Below are positions 20,349-32,035 of a stretch of DNA of 64,000 bases, one piece after another. The stretch is taken from NCBI RefSeq assembly GCF_000226095.1, contig NC_016474.1, positions 2,108,001-2,172,000 on the forward strand. Direction: 5' to 3'. This DNA comes from Thermothelomyces thermophilus ATCC 42464. Lineage: Eukaryota > Ascomycota > Sordariomycetes > Sordariales > Chaetomiaceae. The position numbers and the translations under genes are program-made. The notes beneath the pieces were generated by a model. The model had not been told where the DNA came from, made no database searches, and saw only the letters and a list, made by a program, of their open reading frames with translations. Every line of letters starts with the position of its first letter. The stretch's first letter is position 1.

Positions 20349-21704
20349 ATGTCGTCTTCTTCTATTGAGGACGGCGCCGCCCCTGCTGACACGAGCAGCG
20401 GGCTCTCCCGTCCTTATCCCATCAGATACATCAGTCCAGCAGCGCTAAACCTTCACCGTGTCTACGAGCAGAACCGCCAACGATTGCAAAAGAAAGATGG
20501 CGCTAAGGTGCCCGATCCCACAGCACCCCAGACCAAGGGGAAACCGCGGTTGTTGTTGATGGGCCAAAGAAGGTGAGCCAGCCGTCCGTGATCTTCTCCC
20601 CACCGGATCTCATGACTGACACGGTCTTAGAAGCGGCAAGTCGTCGATATCGAGTGTGGTGTTTCACAAGTTGCCTCCCAGCGAGACGCTCTTCCTCGAG
20701 TCGACCGCTCGGATCCAGAAGGATAGTCTCAAGTGCGTGTGACCCTCTCTTCGCGGGGGTTCTGACCCCACACGCAGTCCGCTGACATGTGCGCCAGTTC
20801 CTTTATGGAGTTCCAAGTATGGGACTTTCCGGGGCAGATCGACATCTTTGACAACCCCAACTTCACGTTCGACATGGACGCCATCTTTGGCGAGATTGGC
20901 GCCCTGATATGGGTGATTGACGCCCAGGACGACTATCTCGAGGCCGTCGCCCGGCTCAACGCCACCATCATCCACCTCCACCGCAGTTACCCGCACATCA
21001 ACATCGAGGTCTTCATCCACAAGGTAGACGGCCTGAGCGACGACTACCGGCTCGACATCCAGCGCGACGTGACCATCCGGATCCAGGACGAGCTGTCGGA
21101 CCAGGGCATCGAGAACGCGCCGGTCAACTTCCACCTGACATCCATCTACAATCACAGCATCTTTGAAGCGTTCAGCAAGGTGATCCAGAAGCTGATTCCG
21201 CGCCTCGGCCAGCTCGAGGCCATGTTGACCAACCTCTGCCGCACGTGCCACTTTGAGAAGGCCTACCTCTTTGACGTCAACACCAAGATCTACATTGCCA
21301 CGGACAATACGCCCGAGGACATGGCCAGCTACGAGATCTGCTCCGACTATGTCGACGTCATCATCGACTTTACCGAGGTCTACGGCTCGTGGCCCCGGTC
21401 GGAGCAGTGGCGTGCACGCCTGGAGGGCGAGCCCTGGAGCCAGCCGCTAGAGGACCAGGTCGCGTGCGAGTGGGCCGAGAGCGGCATGGTCCTTGCCGAG
21501 GCGCGCCGCCCCATCATGCTGCGCGAGGTCGACCGCTTCCTGGCGCTGGTGGCCATCATGAAGGAGGGATCGTACGAGAAGATGCCCCAGATCAACATGA
21601 ACGTCGACGTGGTCGTCAGGGGCCTGACCGAGTTCTTTGAGATTACAAAGTCGAAGGAGGTTTCCGCCGGGGCGCGGGGGCTGTCGAGCCCTGCGTTGGG
21701 TTGA
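20349..21704 (+). CDS. gtr2: Rag-family GTPase Gtr2 (RagC/D orthologue)
   Basis: Gtr2 pairs with Gtr1 on the vacuole in the EGO complex and carries amino-acid signals to TORC1. Three exons, 20349-20572, 20631-20732 and 20798-21704, give 410 aa. The first intron splits the P-loop: MGQRR joined to SGKSS, giving G72-QRRS-GKS. The switch II/G3 motif WDFPGQ contains Asp118, and the G4 motif is HKVD (183-186), the form typical of Rag GTPases in place of NKxD. The C-terminal roadblock-like half follows: [32 protein letters not shown] and the final helices to about 395. [20 protein letters not shown] is the conserved junction. The N-terminal 50 residues are variable. The assignment to Gtr2 and not Gtr1 follows from the QRRSGKSS P-loop and general similarity. 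Confidence 0.93.
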
Positions 21705-21976
21705 CTATTATCTGATGCGTTCAAGTATTAGAAGAGAATTGGGGGTAGGCAAGGGTGAGCGGCGGAACCGGAAAACAGAAAGGAGAGAAAGGAGGATCTC
21801 TAGGCGACAAAAAGTATCTCGAATAGAGGTTGTCATTGAAAACGGGTCACTAACAAGCTAACACTTCCTTTCCTAAATACGACACGGTCCAGGATGAACC
21901 GAGACCTGGGGCTGATGGTGATTGAGGTGGGGGGGAAAGGGACTCTAGCGCCACGGGTAATAGGGATTAGACGGAT
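21705..21976. other. Downstream region of gtr2 up to the mariner derivative
   Basis: A-rich probable 3'UTR of gtr2 without further features; the transposon begins at a TA dinucleotide at its right end. Confidence 0.5.
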
Positions 21977-21978
21977 TA

Positions 21979-22022
21979 CACCTCCTCCAGGATAAATAAT
22001 CCTAGTGCGATACATGCCCCAC
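21979..22022 (+). repeat. Left terminal inverted repeat (44 bp)
   Basis: Exact reverse complement of 22488-22531. No mismatch was seen over the full 44 bp. Confidence 0.95.
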
Positions 22023-22487
22023 TTTTCTCCATTTTTTGGTAAGCCACTTACACAATTATCACACCATGTCACTCTCCTAATAATTTTCTATACGAAGGTA
22101 CTTACAGGTAAAATCCCTAGGTTGATAGCCAAGTTAACAAGGGATATCCTTTCGAGTATAGCGATCTAGGTCCTATAGTAGCCGGCTCGAAGCGTAGATT
22201 TGAGCCCTCTTAAGAATGTATGGCACTGGATGAAGGATTGGCTTGAACATCGCTACGGTGTTCAATCGCTGAGCCTTACAGGGCTTCGACTGGCTATTCT
22301 GGAGGCGTGGGAGGCAGTGCCCCCTGAGTTTCTTCAGTGCCTGGCACACTCAACGCCCCAACGGCTTGCAAAGGTTATTAAAAAACCAGAGAGGGGAGAC
22401 TGGGTATTGATACTTCTGTACTATAGAAATTTGTATTGGGTTGGTTGTACCTAGACTTCTTGGCTACTTTTCTGATTTGCGTTAGTT

Positions 22488-22531
22488 GTGGGGCATGTAT
22501 CGCACTAGGATTATTTATCCTGGAGGAGGTG
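22488..22531 (-). repeat. Right terminal inverted repeat (44 bp)
   Basis: Exact reverse complement of 21979-22022, immediately followed by the TA target duplication. Confidence 0.95.
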
Positions 22532-22533
22532 TA

Positions 22534-23611
22534 TGGTACTCGTGAAAGAAAGCCTTGTGCGTCCTTTCAAATGTTCCAGCCTTCTCGTTTAAGTATACGT
22601 GGGCGGCTAGGCGGGTTACATTCTTTGCAGTACGCACTTTCCATCCTCTAACAATGTATTTCCTAGCCGACGTTTTGTAAGCACGCGGCCATCCATATTA
22701 ATTTTCAAGGATCTTGCTGGTAAGCCCACCCTCCTCGCAAAAGGAAAGGAGAGGGACAAAATGAGGCCAGAAATGGGTTCTTTGTTGAAGTCTGGTTAGG
22801 AAAGACGTCAAGTTATTGGCATGGGAGGTTACGGCTGATGGATTCGTCAACCCGACCCCCCTGGACTCGGAACTCCCCCACTTCTTCCCTATCCAGAGCA
22901 CTCCATATTACTTTCCGCTTGAGTTATATGTAAAAAAACGGGCCCACACTAATAAGGAGCATGATAATATCTTATAGAATAGACACGATGACGCTCTTAG
23001 TATAGAGATTGTAATGTCTTAGAAGTTTTCAGCTCCTTAAGTAAAGTATGTGAATCTATATGGTAATTAATGATTTGTAGAGTAGAATGATTTTAAAAGA
23101 CTTCTCATAAAAGACAGCTATTGTAATCGACTAGGTTCGTTTGAACCCTGATGTAGATGCTCCCTCCCCTTTTCCCCCTCCTCGTTCTCTGTATAATAAT
23201 CGTACATGCATCCGCGTGGGGAAGGCAGGTGGCTAAGCCATCCGACGAATGACCGTGCCTGTATCACTGTTAATATACGAAAAATATGTGTTGGTCGTGT
23301 CCGCATCGGGCTGCGCCCGGCGCAGCGCCGCAATAATTATCGCAGGAGGCCGCCATTTTTTGGTCGCCGGCTTTGGGCAATAAGAGCGGGATTCCCTAGA
23401 GACCAGACATGTGGTTCATTTGAATTATTATTAATTAGATACCCAGATCGTCATCATCAGGTCCTCGTTCAACCTATAATTACATAATTACGCAGCAAGC
23501 ACACATTACCAAACCGCCGACGTTAAAGAAAGATTAAAAAGGAAACCCCCCTTGGGAAAAAAAAAAAAGAAAAAATCAAGGTAGGGGCATGAAATCAAGA
23601 CAAAGACAAAA
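22534..23611. other. Intergenic, AT-rich patch
   Basis: About 1.1 kb. The part 22,920-23,110 is strongly AT-rich and TpA-rich, in the manner of RIP-altered DNA, but shows no coding similarity I can name. The last 100 bp, with a poly-A tract near 23,559, is the leader of the next gene. Confidence 0.5.
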
Positions 23612-24349
23612 ATGACCTCCATCGCAACGACAACAACAGCTTTCCCGCCGCGCGCTCAGCGGGGGCAGCGGCTCTACTTTGCTTACGGCAGCAACCTCTG
23701 GATGGAGCAGATGGCGCGGCGGTGCCCGTCGAGCTACCTGGTGGGCCGGGCGGTGCTGCCGGATTACCAGTGGCAGATCAACGAGCGCGGCTACGCCAAC
23801 GTGGTGCCGCGCGCCGGGTACGCCGTGCACGGGCTCGTGTACGAGCTGGACGGCGATGCGGGAGCCGGCGGGACGGACGAGGCGCGGCTGGACCGCAGCG
23901 AGGGCGTGCACACGGGGGCCTACTCCAAGGAGTGGCGAGACGTGGTGCTGTACGAGGCGGCGCCGGCGCTGCGGCTGCCGACGCGGGCGTTTGCGGACGC
24001 GGGCGGGGCGACGCCAATGCTCCGGGAGATGCTCGGGGAGATGCTCGGGGAGACCGGCGGAGGGGCCGCCGCGTCGTCGCTGTTCACCGAGCAGCGCCCG
24101 ACCCGGATCGAGCGCGACGTGCTGGTGTACCTGAGCAGCACCTACACCATGCCCAGCGAACCGCGCAACGAGTACATCGACCGCATGAACCGCGGCATCG
24201 CCGACGCCATCGCCATCGGCGTCCCCGGCGACTTCTTCGAGACCGTGGTCCGGCGCTTCATCCCGGACCGCCCGCCGCCTGCGCTCTCTCCGCCGCAGCC
24301 GTACTATTACCGCCCGGGGCGGTCGCGGGCGCAGCAGCAGCGAAGATAA
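23612..24349 (+). CDS. Gamma-glutamylcyclotransferase-like protein (GGCT/GliK type)
   Basis: Predicted to cleave gamma-glutamyl amino acids or peptides to 5-oxoproline and the free amino acid, part of glutathione turnover. Single exon, 245 aa. The fold signature FAYGSNLW (23-30) forms the substrate loop near the N-terminus, followed by MARRCPSSYLVGRAVLPDYQ and INERGYANVVPRAGYAVHGL. Glu97 in LDRSEGV corresponds to the catalytic Glu of GGCT enzymes. YIDRMNRGIADAIAIGVPGDF near residue 190-210 is the conserved C-terminal helix. A repeated REMLGEMLGE segment (132-145) comes from a short tandem duplication. No signal peptide. The nearby region shows no gliotoxin-type cluster, so a housekeeping role is more likely than GliK function. 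Two other frames are open here because of GC content. Confidence 0.85.
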   Translation: MTSIATTTTAFPPRAQRGQRLYFAYGSNLWMEQMARRCPSSYLVGRAVLPDYQWQINERGYANVVPRAGYAVHGLVYELDGDAGAGGTDEARLDRSEGVHTGAYSKEWRDVVLYEAAPALRLPTRAFADAGGATPMLREMLGEMLGETGGGAAASSLFTEQRPTRIERDVLVYLSSTYTMPSEPRNEYIDRMNRGIADAIAIGVPGDFFETVVRRFIPDRPPPALSPPQPYYYRPGRSRAQQQRR

Positions 24350-27133
24350 TACAAATATATCGACGACGACGACGACATTTGACAACGACAGCCGCCACGA
24401 CCACCGCTACGACCACCGCGATACCGGAGGCTCCCAAGAGCGCGGCCGCAGAGCCATCAGTCAGGGAGCCGGGGGCAGCGGGAAGGGGAGGACGAGCTCG
24501 GGGTCGGCAGAGGCCCGCCCGCCCGTCAAGTTGAGGCCTACGGCTCCGAACCGAAGCGCAGGGATGGGAATAAGGGCAGGGGCAATAAGCCCGGAAAAAT
24601 ATCGATCAGACTGCGCTGGTCAGTAGCGGAGTGGACATGAAATGAGGATCAGTACCTTCAGTTATCTAATGATTTAAAGCGTAGGTTCCTTACCTAGGTA
24701 ATCCGTACTTGACCTCGAGATCGGCAATCAAGGAGCCAAGTCAGCTATGAATCACACCCGGCGGCAGCGTAAAATGTAGTACAGACTACCAAGGAGGTAG
24801 GTGATACCTATCACCTACCTCGGTACCTAAGGTAGGGACTAGATATACCTAAATTACCTCATCGGCGTTATACCCTCCTAACTTACCTAGGTACCTAGGT
24901 ACCTACCTTAGGTAAAAAACTCATATACTCATCGTGAACCATTTACACCTTAACCCCTTGTTCTGTTCCGCTCTTATTTATGAGAGACTAGTAAACCAGT
25001 TTGCAACAATAGGCTATTATTATCCCCTCCTATTCTCGAACGACTACGGTATAATAGCAAATCTTGCCATAGACGTGGTACTATACTAGTACTATCGAAG
25101 AGAGGGGAGAGAAGAAACGTTACATCATGATTCATACTACCTCCCCGCCTCTCCTGAGCACCGAGCAAAGTTACCTTACGTAGGACACCGCGGGCAATTT
25201 CGCGCTGCTGCAACCCTTTTCAAACGTCGATCTTCCATGAATCCCCCCCGGGCCCCCGCCGGCCCCTTTTTATCTTTTCTTTGGTTCTCAGTACGCACCG
25301 CATCACCAAGTGGCATGCTGGATTGCAAAAGAGCCGCAGAAAAGCGCATACGTCATGTCACTAGTGCCAGGGGTTCACTTTTTTTGTTTTGTTATTATAT
25401 ACTATATGCCCGAGAATAAGTTCAAATGGAACTACCAAGCTACATTTAAAAACACGAGATGTGCATGTCTTTCAGGTCCTAAGTGGTTCCAGCCGCCGTC
25501 CAGGGCGGAATGCTTTCCCGCACCTCATGCCGACTGAACCCTACGACACCAGCAATGCCCTCAGTAGAAACGGGAGCGCTGCTCTTTCGATCCCACCAGG
25601 AACAAGCCATTGCCGTAGGTCCAACCAGCTTCGCCTTGCTCACATCCTAACAATACCATGCCCTTCGCTTAGTGAGCAGGGGCGTGGCAGGCAACAAGGA
25701 CGGAGCTTAGCACGTGGTGAGATGATCCACGGTCGCCCACACCACCCGAACTAAGCCTTCCGACATCGCTTCTTTCCCAAGCAGATCGACGTCAACCGCC
25801 CTAGATACCCGGACAACCTTGACCTGACCTGCGAGGCAAGTAGGGCCAAGTGCGGAAGTATAACGTCTTCAGTCCAGTCCTGTCTAGCAGGCACGACCGA
25901 GTCGCAAGTCCGAGCTTCGTCTTGTCGCAGCAGTAATCCCGTTCCGAGTTCCGAGTGGTTGACGCCGGTCGGTAGGTCGATGCAGCTATCGAAAAGTCCA
26001 GCCGGAGGGCATAGGCAACCAGGCAACCAGTTGCCTGCGACTCTCAGTGGCCGTCTCCGTCCCCGCTCCATTTCTTCCCACCGCCAAGCCGAGCCCAGCG
26101 GAAGGAGTGCCTTGTTCTTGTCGACAGCCAGTGTCTGTCCCCAACGGCGCATATACCAGCTATGCGTCCGCGGGGCTAGATGTATGTTGTTCGTATCGGC
26201 CTCGTACCAAAGAGGATCCGTTTCATCGCATCATCGAGATCCAGTCCCGGCGAATCGTCCCGCATCTCTTCGTGGTGAACAGTCCCAGCACCCAATGCGT
26301 TCCGTGTCCTAGTCGCCTGGTTGTGCCCTCCAACATCTAGCTGGACGAACCATGCTCGTTTTGTCAGACTGTTGTCGCAATTAGGCGGTGGCCGTATCCG
26401 TCATAAGAGGCCGTGAAACATCATCCATAAGACAAGAAACAAGGCTGAGGGAAAGAAAAAGAAGCATCAATGCAACGTGCCGAGAGACACGCGCAAGGGG
26501 TATCATTGAAACCAGCCACCTGAGCCTTGTTCCCTCAGGGATCCAACCAAGAAAATGGGTAGAAAAGAGAAGAAAGAGGGAAAAAAAAGAAAAAGAGCAA
26601 GGTAAACAGAAAAGAGTTGCCTGTGTCTCGGTCTTTGCCGAGGTTGGGTTGCATTGCTGCATTTCTCCTCTTAAGCCAAAGCCAAAACCGCTTGTATGTA
26701 AACCGTTCCATGCTGTAAATGCAATCAGAGTACCCGCCCAGGATCTGGCCATGATGAGATTGAAAAAATAAAAAAAGAAAGCTGGTGACCGAGCTCGCGG
26801 TGAAGGTATTGGTATCCCAGAAAGTATAAAAGGAAAAAAAAGAGAAAAGTGACGCTCGCTCGCCGAACCTGGACCGCAAATAGAAGTCGATCGGAGATAT
26901 ATGCATCGAAAAGTAGATGCCGGTATTGCGACTCTCTCCAGCCCACTCAGCGGAGGAAACGCCAAAGTACCTCGGAAGAAGGCGAGAGTGACGAGGTATT
27001 CACCAACATCGCTTGTCTGTCAGCTTGGCGACCTACGTGTGTCAGTTGTGACCGGCCGCGCCTTTTGCTGGAGCGTTCATGATGACGTCGTCACAACAGG
27101 ATAGCTTGTTTCGTAGGCCGCTGGCGGTGATTG
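24350..27133. other. Gene-free region of about 2.8 kb
   Basis: It begins with CGA/CCACGAC triplet-rich sequence after the GGCT-like gene. A dense patch of TACCTAGG/GGTAGGT palindromes (24,780-24,920) is listed separately. The rest is unremarkable. An A/G-rich segment at 26,575-26,610 and 26,765-26,850 may belong to the 3'UTR of the minus-strand gene that ends at 27134. No domain was recognised on either strand. Confidence 0.5.
24789..24916. repeat. Cluster of TACCTAGG-type palindromes
   Basis: A 13-base inverted repeat, gaggtaggtgata / tatcacctacctc, lies at about 24,792-24,819. It is followed by ggtacctaaggtagg and, near 24,884-24,915, tandem acctaggtacctaggtacc and its complement. The patch is strongly self-complementary. 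A similar patch occurs at 31.85-32.04 kb. Confidence 0.75.
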
Positions 27134-28183
27134 TCACATGGTCGTCGCGTATTCCTGATAACGAGTATCCCAGCCGCCGAAGGAATTGTATCCCATGCTA
27201 ATGCCGCATTGTGGCGCAAGCATACTCGGTAGCGGGAGTTGCGGGACCGGCGCCGACACGACCGGCGAGCTGTAGTACAAACCGGCAGTCGAGTACGGCT
27301 GGCTGTATGGTTGGCTGAAGGCTGGCGGAGGTGATGGAAGCTGCACCTCGCTCACCCCCATCGTTGGCCAGATGGATGCGCCTGAATCGGCCGAAGTTGA
27401 CGGTACGCTCGGGCTCGACGGTAGGATCTTCCACGACTCGACCGGGGCAGACAGCGTCGCCGGCGTCGAAGACTGAGACCAGATGGCCGTGCCTGCGGGC
27501 GAGCTCGGCAGGAGCGGAGGCTGGCGGACCACGTCGACAACTTTCGGTGGCGGTGGCAGCAGCGGCTTGAGCAGACCCAGAATGATGTTCTTGACCTCTT
27601 CACTCCTCCCCCCCAGCAGCTCCCCAGCACCGTCCTCCTCGAGTCCCTCGAGCGCCGACGCATGTGTCCGATAGACGAATTTGTTCACGGCCTGGACGAA
27701 CTCCTCATGCAGCTTCTTGCACTGCTGCTCCTTCTCGGACCAGTCGTACGTGTTGGCCTTGGCGTCGACGCAGTAGACGTCCTTATGGTACTCGATGAGG
27801 GAGTCAATCGTCTCGGGTGTCAACTTGTAGGCCACTTCGTTCCTTAACACCATATCCACGTGGACGATGTAGGCCTCGAGGTGCAAATCTTGGTAATTAA
27901 AGATGGCCTCAATCAGCGGGTTAGGGTCCTTCTTGAGTTCCGCCTGCGGCGCCTTTGGCAACTGGAGTGATGCCAGGGTCCATATGGCGTTTGGCGACGA
28001 CAGCGTCTCCGTCAAGCATCTCTGGTGTTGTGGTACGCTGTTGAGCGGGCGCTTGATCTTGTTAATGCGCTTCAGAGTCTGCGTCAGCCATGGCTCGACC
28101 TTGGAGCCGAGCACGACATTCACCGAAGAGGCGCGGGGAGCAAAGGCGGCGGCCGACGCCGGTAAGAGCTGCGGTGGCATTGC
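27134..28183 (-). CDS. Protein of unknown function, 349 aa
   Basis: One uninterrupted minus-strand frame, begun at the internal ATG 28183 (MPPQLLPASAAAFAPRASSV) because the upstream in-frame stretch looks like leader sequence (poly-Ser/Pro, no conservation signal). I do not recognise a family. Residues 20-190 look folded and helical: SKVEPWLTQTLKRINKIKRP, LIEAIFNYQDLHLEAYIVHV, LTPETIDSLIEYHKDVYCVD, EKEQQCKKLHEEFVQAVNKF. Residues 225-349 are Pro/Ser/Gln/Tyr-rich and disordered (AFSQPYSQPYSTAG), ending EYATTM. No membrane helix or signal peptide. Codon use is GC-biased as in neighbouring genes, supporting a real gene. Fungal-specific by inference only. Confidence 0.65.
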   Translation of the reverse strand, partial: AMPPQLLPASAAAFAPRASSVNVVLGSKVEPWLTQTLKRINKIKRPLNSVPQHQRCLTETLSSPNAIWTLASLQLPKAPQAELKKDPNPLIEAIFNYQDLHLEAYIVHVDMVLRNEVAYKLTPETIDSLIEYHKDVYCVDAKANTYDWSEKEQQCKKLHEEFVQAVNKFVYRTHASALEGLEEDGAGELLGGRSEEVKNIILGLLKPLLPPPPKVVDVVRQPPLLPSSPAGTAIWSQSSTPATLSAPVESWKILPSSPSVPSTSADSGASIWPTMGVSEVQLPSPPPAFSQPYSQPYSTAGLYYSSPVVSAPVPQLPLPSMLAPQCGISMGYNSFGGWDTRYQEYATTM

Positions 28184-31100
28184 GGCCGATCTGTGGAGCA
28201 GCGGGTGAGGAAGACAGAGACAAGCCGGAAAGCCACCGGGAGGGTTCCGTGACCGGTAACCAGGTCGACAAGGAAGTGAGGGCGGCGGAGCGCTTGAATA
28301 AGAAGGAGCAACGGGGCAGTGAGACGAATAGTAAATGAGAAACAAGGTGAGCAAGGTAAACGGAGCCGGGTGGTCCCCAGGAAAGGGAAATTAGCGTGCA
28401 CGCCAGCAACCGCAAATGAGAAGAAGAGAACGGGCTGGGCAAAGAGCCTCGTGAAGAAGGGAAGGGAAGAAAAGGAGGGTGAGCAGCTCGTATTATTAGA
28501 GAAAGTGAGAGCGAGGGTGGTGGGGTGTTGCTGGCCGGGTACAACAACACCTTCCTACGCTAGGGTAGGGGGAGTCACGCAACATGGATTGCATGCACGG
28601 CTTGCGGTCCCGAGCTCGGGACTAAGTGTGTATTTTACTCCGTACATACAAGCAGTACCGCGTACCCAGGCTGGGCAGTGGAGGGGTACCTTCCTGCTCC
28701 TCTCTAGGAGAGGGCCATGCACGCCGCAGGCGGATGGTACGACGAGAGGGTACAGGCGGGATGGCGGGACCCGCTTGCAGCGCCTCAGCAGTGACAGAGC
28801 CTGCAGCGCTCTTTCCTCTTTACACTACTCTTGGCCTGCAGAAAAGGGGAAGCCGCTCCCTTGGGGCGGGTGCGAGAAAGGAGCAAATCAATGGTGCATG
28901 ACGCGCCTTCAAGACGGGAATTTACAACACTGGCGGCCCGGTCATGGAAAACCTGGACAGCTCGGGTTTCTGCGGCGCTGTCATCGGCGCCTGCGTCCCT
29001 CTCCGCCTACGCTTGACGCAGCTCGGGAATATTCCCATGTCAGCAGTCATCTTCATTAGTACGGAGTACATACGCAGTAATCCGTACACTAAACTGCGAG
29101 AGCTTCTACTCGTGTCCGGAGCCAATGGAAACAGGGCAAGGGGCGGGACGCCTAGTGTAGGTCGGTTGGCTAGTTCGCTGATTAAGGTAGCAAGGGGTAG
29201 GAAGTAGCACCGTTTTGCACTGTATATCGGGAGACATTGTGAGTACTTTTACAGTACGGATACATTGCACGTCTTTCAGACGGCCCCCAGGCGTAGTTTC
29301 AATCAGGGCAGGGCCCAAAGCCACAGGCAAGTGAAGAAGTTGGGGGCAAACTCTGTCTGCCCCTTGATCATGCGTGCGCGTCGCCAACACCGAGGCCAGG
29401 AGAAAGGATCGTGGGCACGGCAATGCCGTGTCTCTACTCTGGAGCCTTCGTTGGAGGGCTGCGCAAAGCGACGACATGCTGAATGCAAATCCCGACGGTC
29501 ACCAGGCGAATGGGCAAGGCCGGAACCAGGTTGGTGGCATGCGACCGGAGCTGAAAAAGCTGCAGGTGGTCAGTGCAGCGCCACCGAGCCCCCTTCGGTA
29601 ACCATCGAGTACGTATGTATGTACCGCTCCGCCAAGACAGGCAGCCAACCCCGCCTGAAATTCGCCCCGCCGAGCCTCGATCAGCACTCGGAAGTTGTGG
29701 ACGACCAACTTCCAAGTTTGGTGGCGGCTTCCGCTGAACAAACTGGAAGGGGTCCATATCAGAGAGAGCAGCAGATTGGAAAGTCCGCAGCGAACGAATC
29801 ATGAGAGCACGCTCTCCCGTGTTTGTTTCAAGACACAGAGGAGGTATATGACCCGTTGCCCTGTTTGTGGCTTGCTCGCAGGTCAAACTCCGTGTGCCGC
29901 GACAGAGGAGTCATTCTCCATCTCCCCGTCTGCTGTGCAAAGCCGCCACCAGCCAGCACCCACTCTGCCGCTCAATTACCTGGCACGGGCGGCTCTTCTT
30001 GGCTCTTACCTACGGGCGGACTGTGTCGACAACACCTGGCAGCCGGTCGGCGGAAGACTCCGGTTTCTTTCCGTTGTCATCATGATACCTCCCACGACTT
30101 GACGAGGAGGGTCGAGCCTGTGCACGGCGCTTCGAGCCCCCCATCGAAGCAACACATTTCCTGAATTGTGAAAAAAAAATAGATTGTCGCATCACCGCTT
30201 AGCCCACCGTCTCGCGCAGCATAATCTATTTCGACGCCCGGGTGGCCTCCACATGCGGCCGATGTCGTCGGGGGACATAGCGAGATCGGGGCCGCAGAGG
30301 GATGCTGCTTGATCGTTGGCATACCGCGTAAGTGTTTCCAATATCGTGTACCACTGATTTCAAACATATCGTTTCCACTATCTGGTAAGGGGTGGGGGGA
30401 AGGGATGTAAGGCAGCTGGGTGGGTGGTGGGCATTCTGCGCTGCACGAAGCTCGCCTCGAGCCGCGCAGCTAATCTACCTCGCGCTAATCTCTTACAGTC
30501 TAGGCCATACTGTTGGTGGGTGATGAATGGAATTGTCTGGACATATGCACAACGCCAGAAGCATTGGACAAGCGTCCAAAGGAGATCGTTTCGGCGGCGC
30601 AAGACACACGTACAGAAAGGGCTTCTATTCGCCCCAAGAGATTGTGTCAAGCCATCGGTCCTGCCTGCCTGCAAGATCGCCATGCATCCGCTAGCCTGGA
30701 GACTACTACCCGGAAGAAGGGGTGGACGTAGACGCCATGTTATCAAGCTCCCTTCCAAAACCGGGCTGCTGCATACGGGCCTCAAAGGTTCCAAAGTCGG
30801 CTACAGCAAAGAGACGCCATCGAGCATGCGAATCTGGAACACTACCTAGCGCGCGGGGAAGGGAGGGGGTTGGAGGAGGAGAGGCTCCTCATTCCCGTTA
30901 ATACTCTTGCGTGTGGATGGGTAGCCAGCCGGCAGTCTCCATCGCCAGACCCGCTCGCCAGGTTTGTTTCCGCATCCTCTCCGCGGCACTTGAGAATCCA
31001 AAGGGGACGCCCAGATACGGTAAGCCGCGGGGTAACGAGTGTTAGAAACCGGTGCGGCGTACACTCAACGACTGGGTGTGGAGGGTAGTTAGAGTGCATT

Positions 31101-31852
31101 ACTGTGTAGAAGCTGGTTGTGCAAACATGGATCGGTACTTCGTGGTTTCTCGGGGAGAGTCGAGAAAGGAAGGACGACGAGACAACCCCCTCTTCCCTCT
31201 TCCAACGGCACAACAATGTGTGGACGGAGAGCCGACCAGAGATGGAGAAGGGTTAATGACTCGCCAGCCAACACAAGTCTCCAGTCATGGAGGAGCCCGT
31301 CTTGTCGTCCCGTGCTAGTCTGGAAGGTGAGCAGAAGGTGTGTGGGTTCAGATCCCTGCTTTTAAGCCTCATTGGCTGCCGGTCTGACGCCCACTTGACC
31401 TTCATCTGGAGTAGGACCGAGGTTGAGGCCGCTGATTGGATGGAAGAGAATGAAACTTAAGATTCCTTGGGGGTATTTGAAAATTGGCCTAGAACAGAAG
31501 AGGTGCCATTGTTTCCGTTTCTTTCGAGTCGTGGGTGCAGGGAAGCAGCGGGTCGGCGCTTGATGCCGCTAAAACCGGGGCGACAGAACCTGTTCTGGGC
31601 CATCAAAGTTCTGACTAGAAACATGAAACATGCTGTTTATAGCATCTCGATGATGATCGGCTCGACCGTGTTGAACGCGCGGGTTGTCTAAAGTAAAGAG
31701 GCAGATGAAGCGGACAGAGAGCCTTGGAGTTAATGCCCGATCTTTACGGACAGTTTGTAGGCAGAAATTACCAGAAAGCGTGGTCTGTGTTTTTGTGGCA
31801 CGATGGCTTCCTAGGTAACTCTCCGTACCTGCACTGTACAGCACCTGCCTGA

Positions 31853-32035
31853 GGTACTATATGTAGGGAGGTAGGTACCTGCAGACCGTACGCAAGGCTT
31901 TCCTACGTACCTGATACACATATATGTATGTACCTACACACTGAACATAAGGTAGGTATACGCATGGTACATAGGTACAGTACATAAACAGGGTACATGC
32001 AGTACATACCTAGGTACGTAGGTAGGTACCTACAC
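31853..32035. repeat. Second cluster of GGTACCTA/TACGTA palindromes
   Basis: Dense gtaggtacct, cctacgtacctg, atatatgtatgtacctac and ctaggtacgtaggtaggtac motifs, self-complementary over most of 180 bp. Same vocabulary as the 24.8-kb patch. Confidence 0.75.

Larger units (their letters stand above)
21977..22533 (+). mobile_element. Tc1/mariner deletion derivative with perfect 44-bp terminal inverted repeats
   Basis: The termini are perfect inverted repeats: 21979-22022 begins CACCTCCTCCAGGATAAATA and 22488-22531 is its exact reverse complement over 44 bp. Both are flanked by TA (21977-21978 and 22532-22533), the target duplication of Tc1/mariner elements. Inside, 22,170-22,400 on the + strand codes for the end of a transposase: a PARSVDLSP segment matching the third catalytic Asp region (normally W-PARSPDLNPIE), then VWHWMKDWLEHRYG and LAILEAWEAVPPEFL. 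The Trp before PARS is now TAG, as expected from RIP. At 553 bp the element lacks the rest of the transposase, so it is a non-autonomous, MITE-like derivative that would need an enzyme from elsewhere. Confidence 0.92.

Noticed and set aside
23576-24534. Long open frames in other phases across the GGCT-like gene (269 codons minus, 270 codons plus)
   Set aside because: Arg/Ala/Pro-rich shadows of a very GC-rich gene; only the frame with FAYGSNL and the SEGV glutamate makes sense.
28319-29059. 246-codon + strand frame
   Set aside because: Overlaps the leader of the minus-strand gene, no motif, irregular composition.
31340-31360. tRNA B-box-like gtgggttcagatccctg
   Set aside because: The T-arm does not pair beyond three bases and no A box, acceptor stem or anticodon arm fits upstream.
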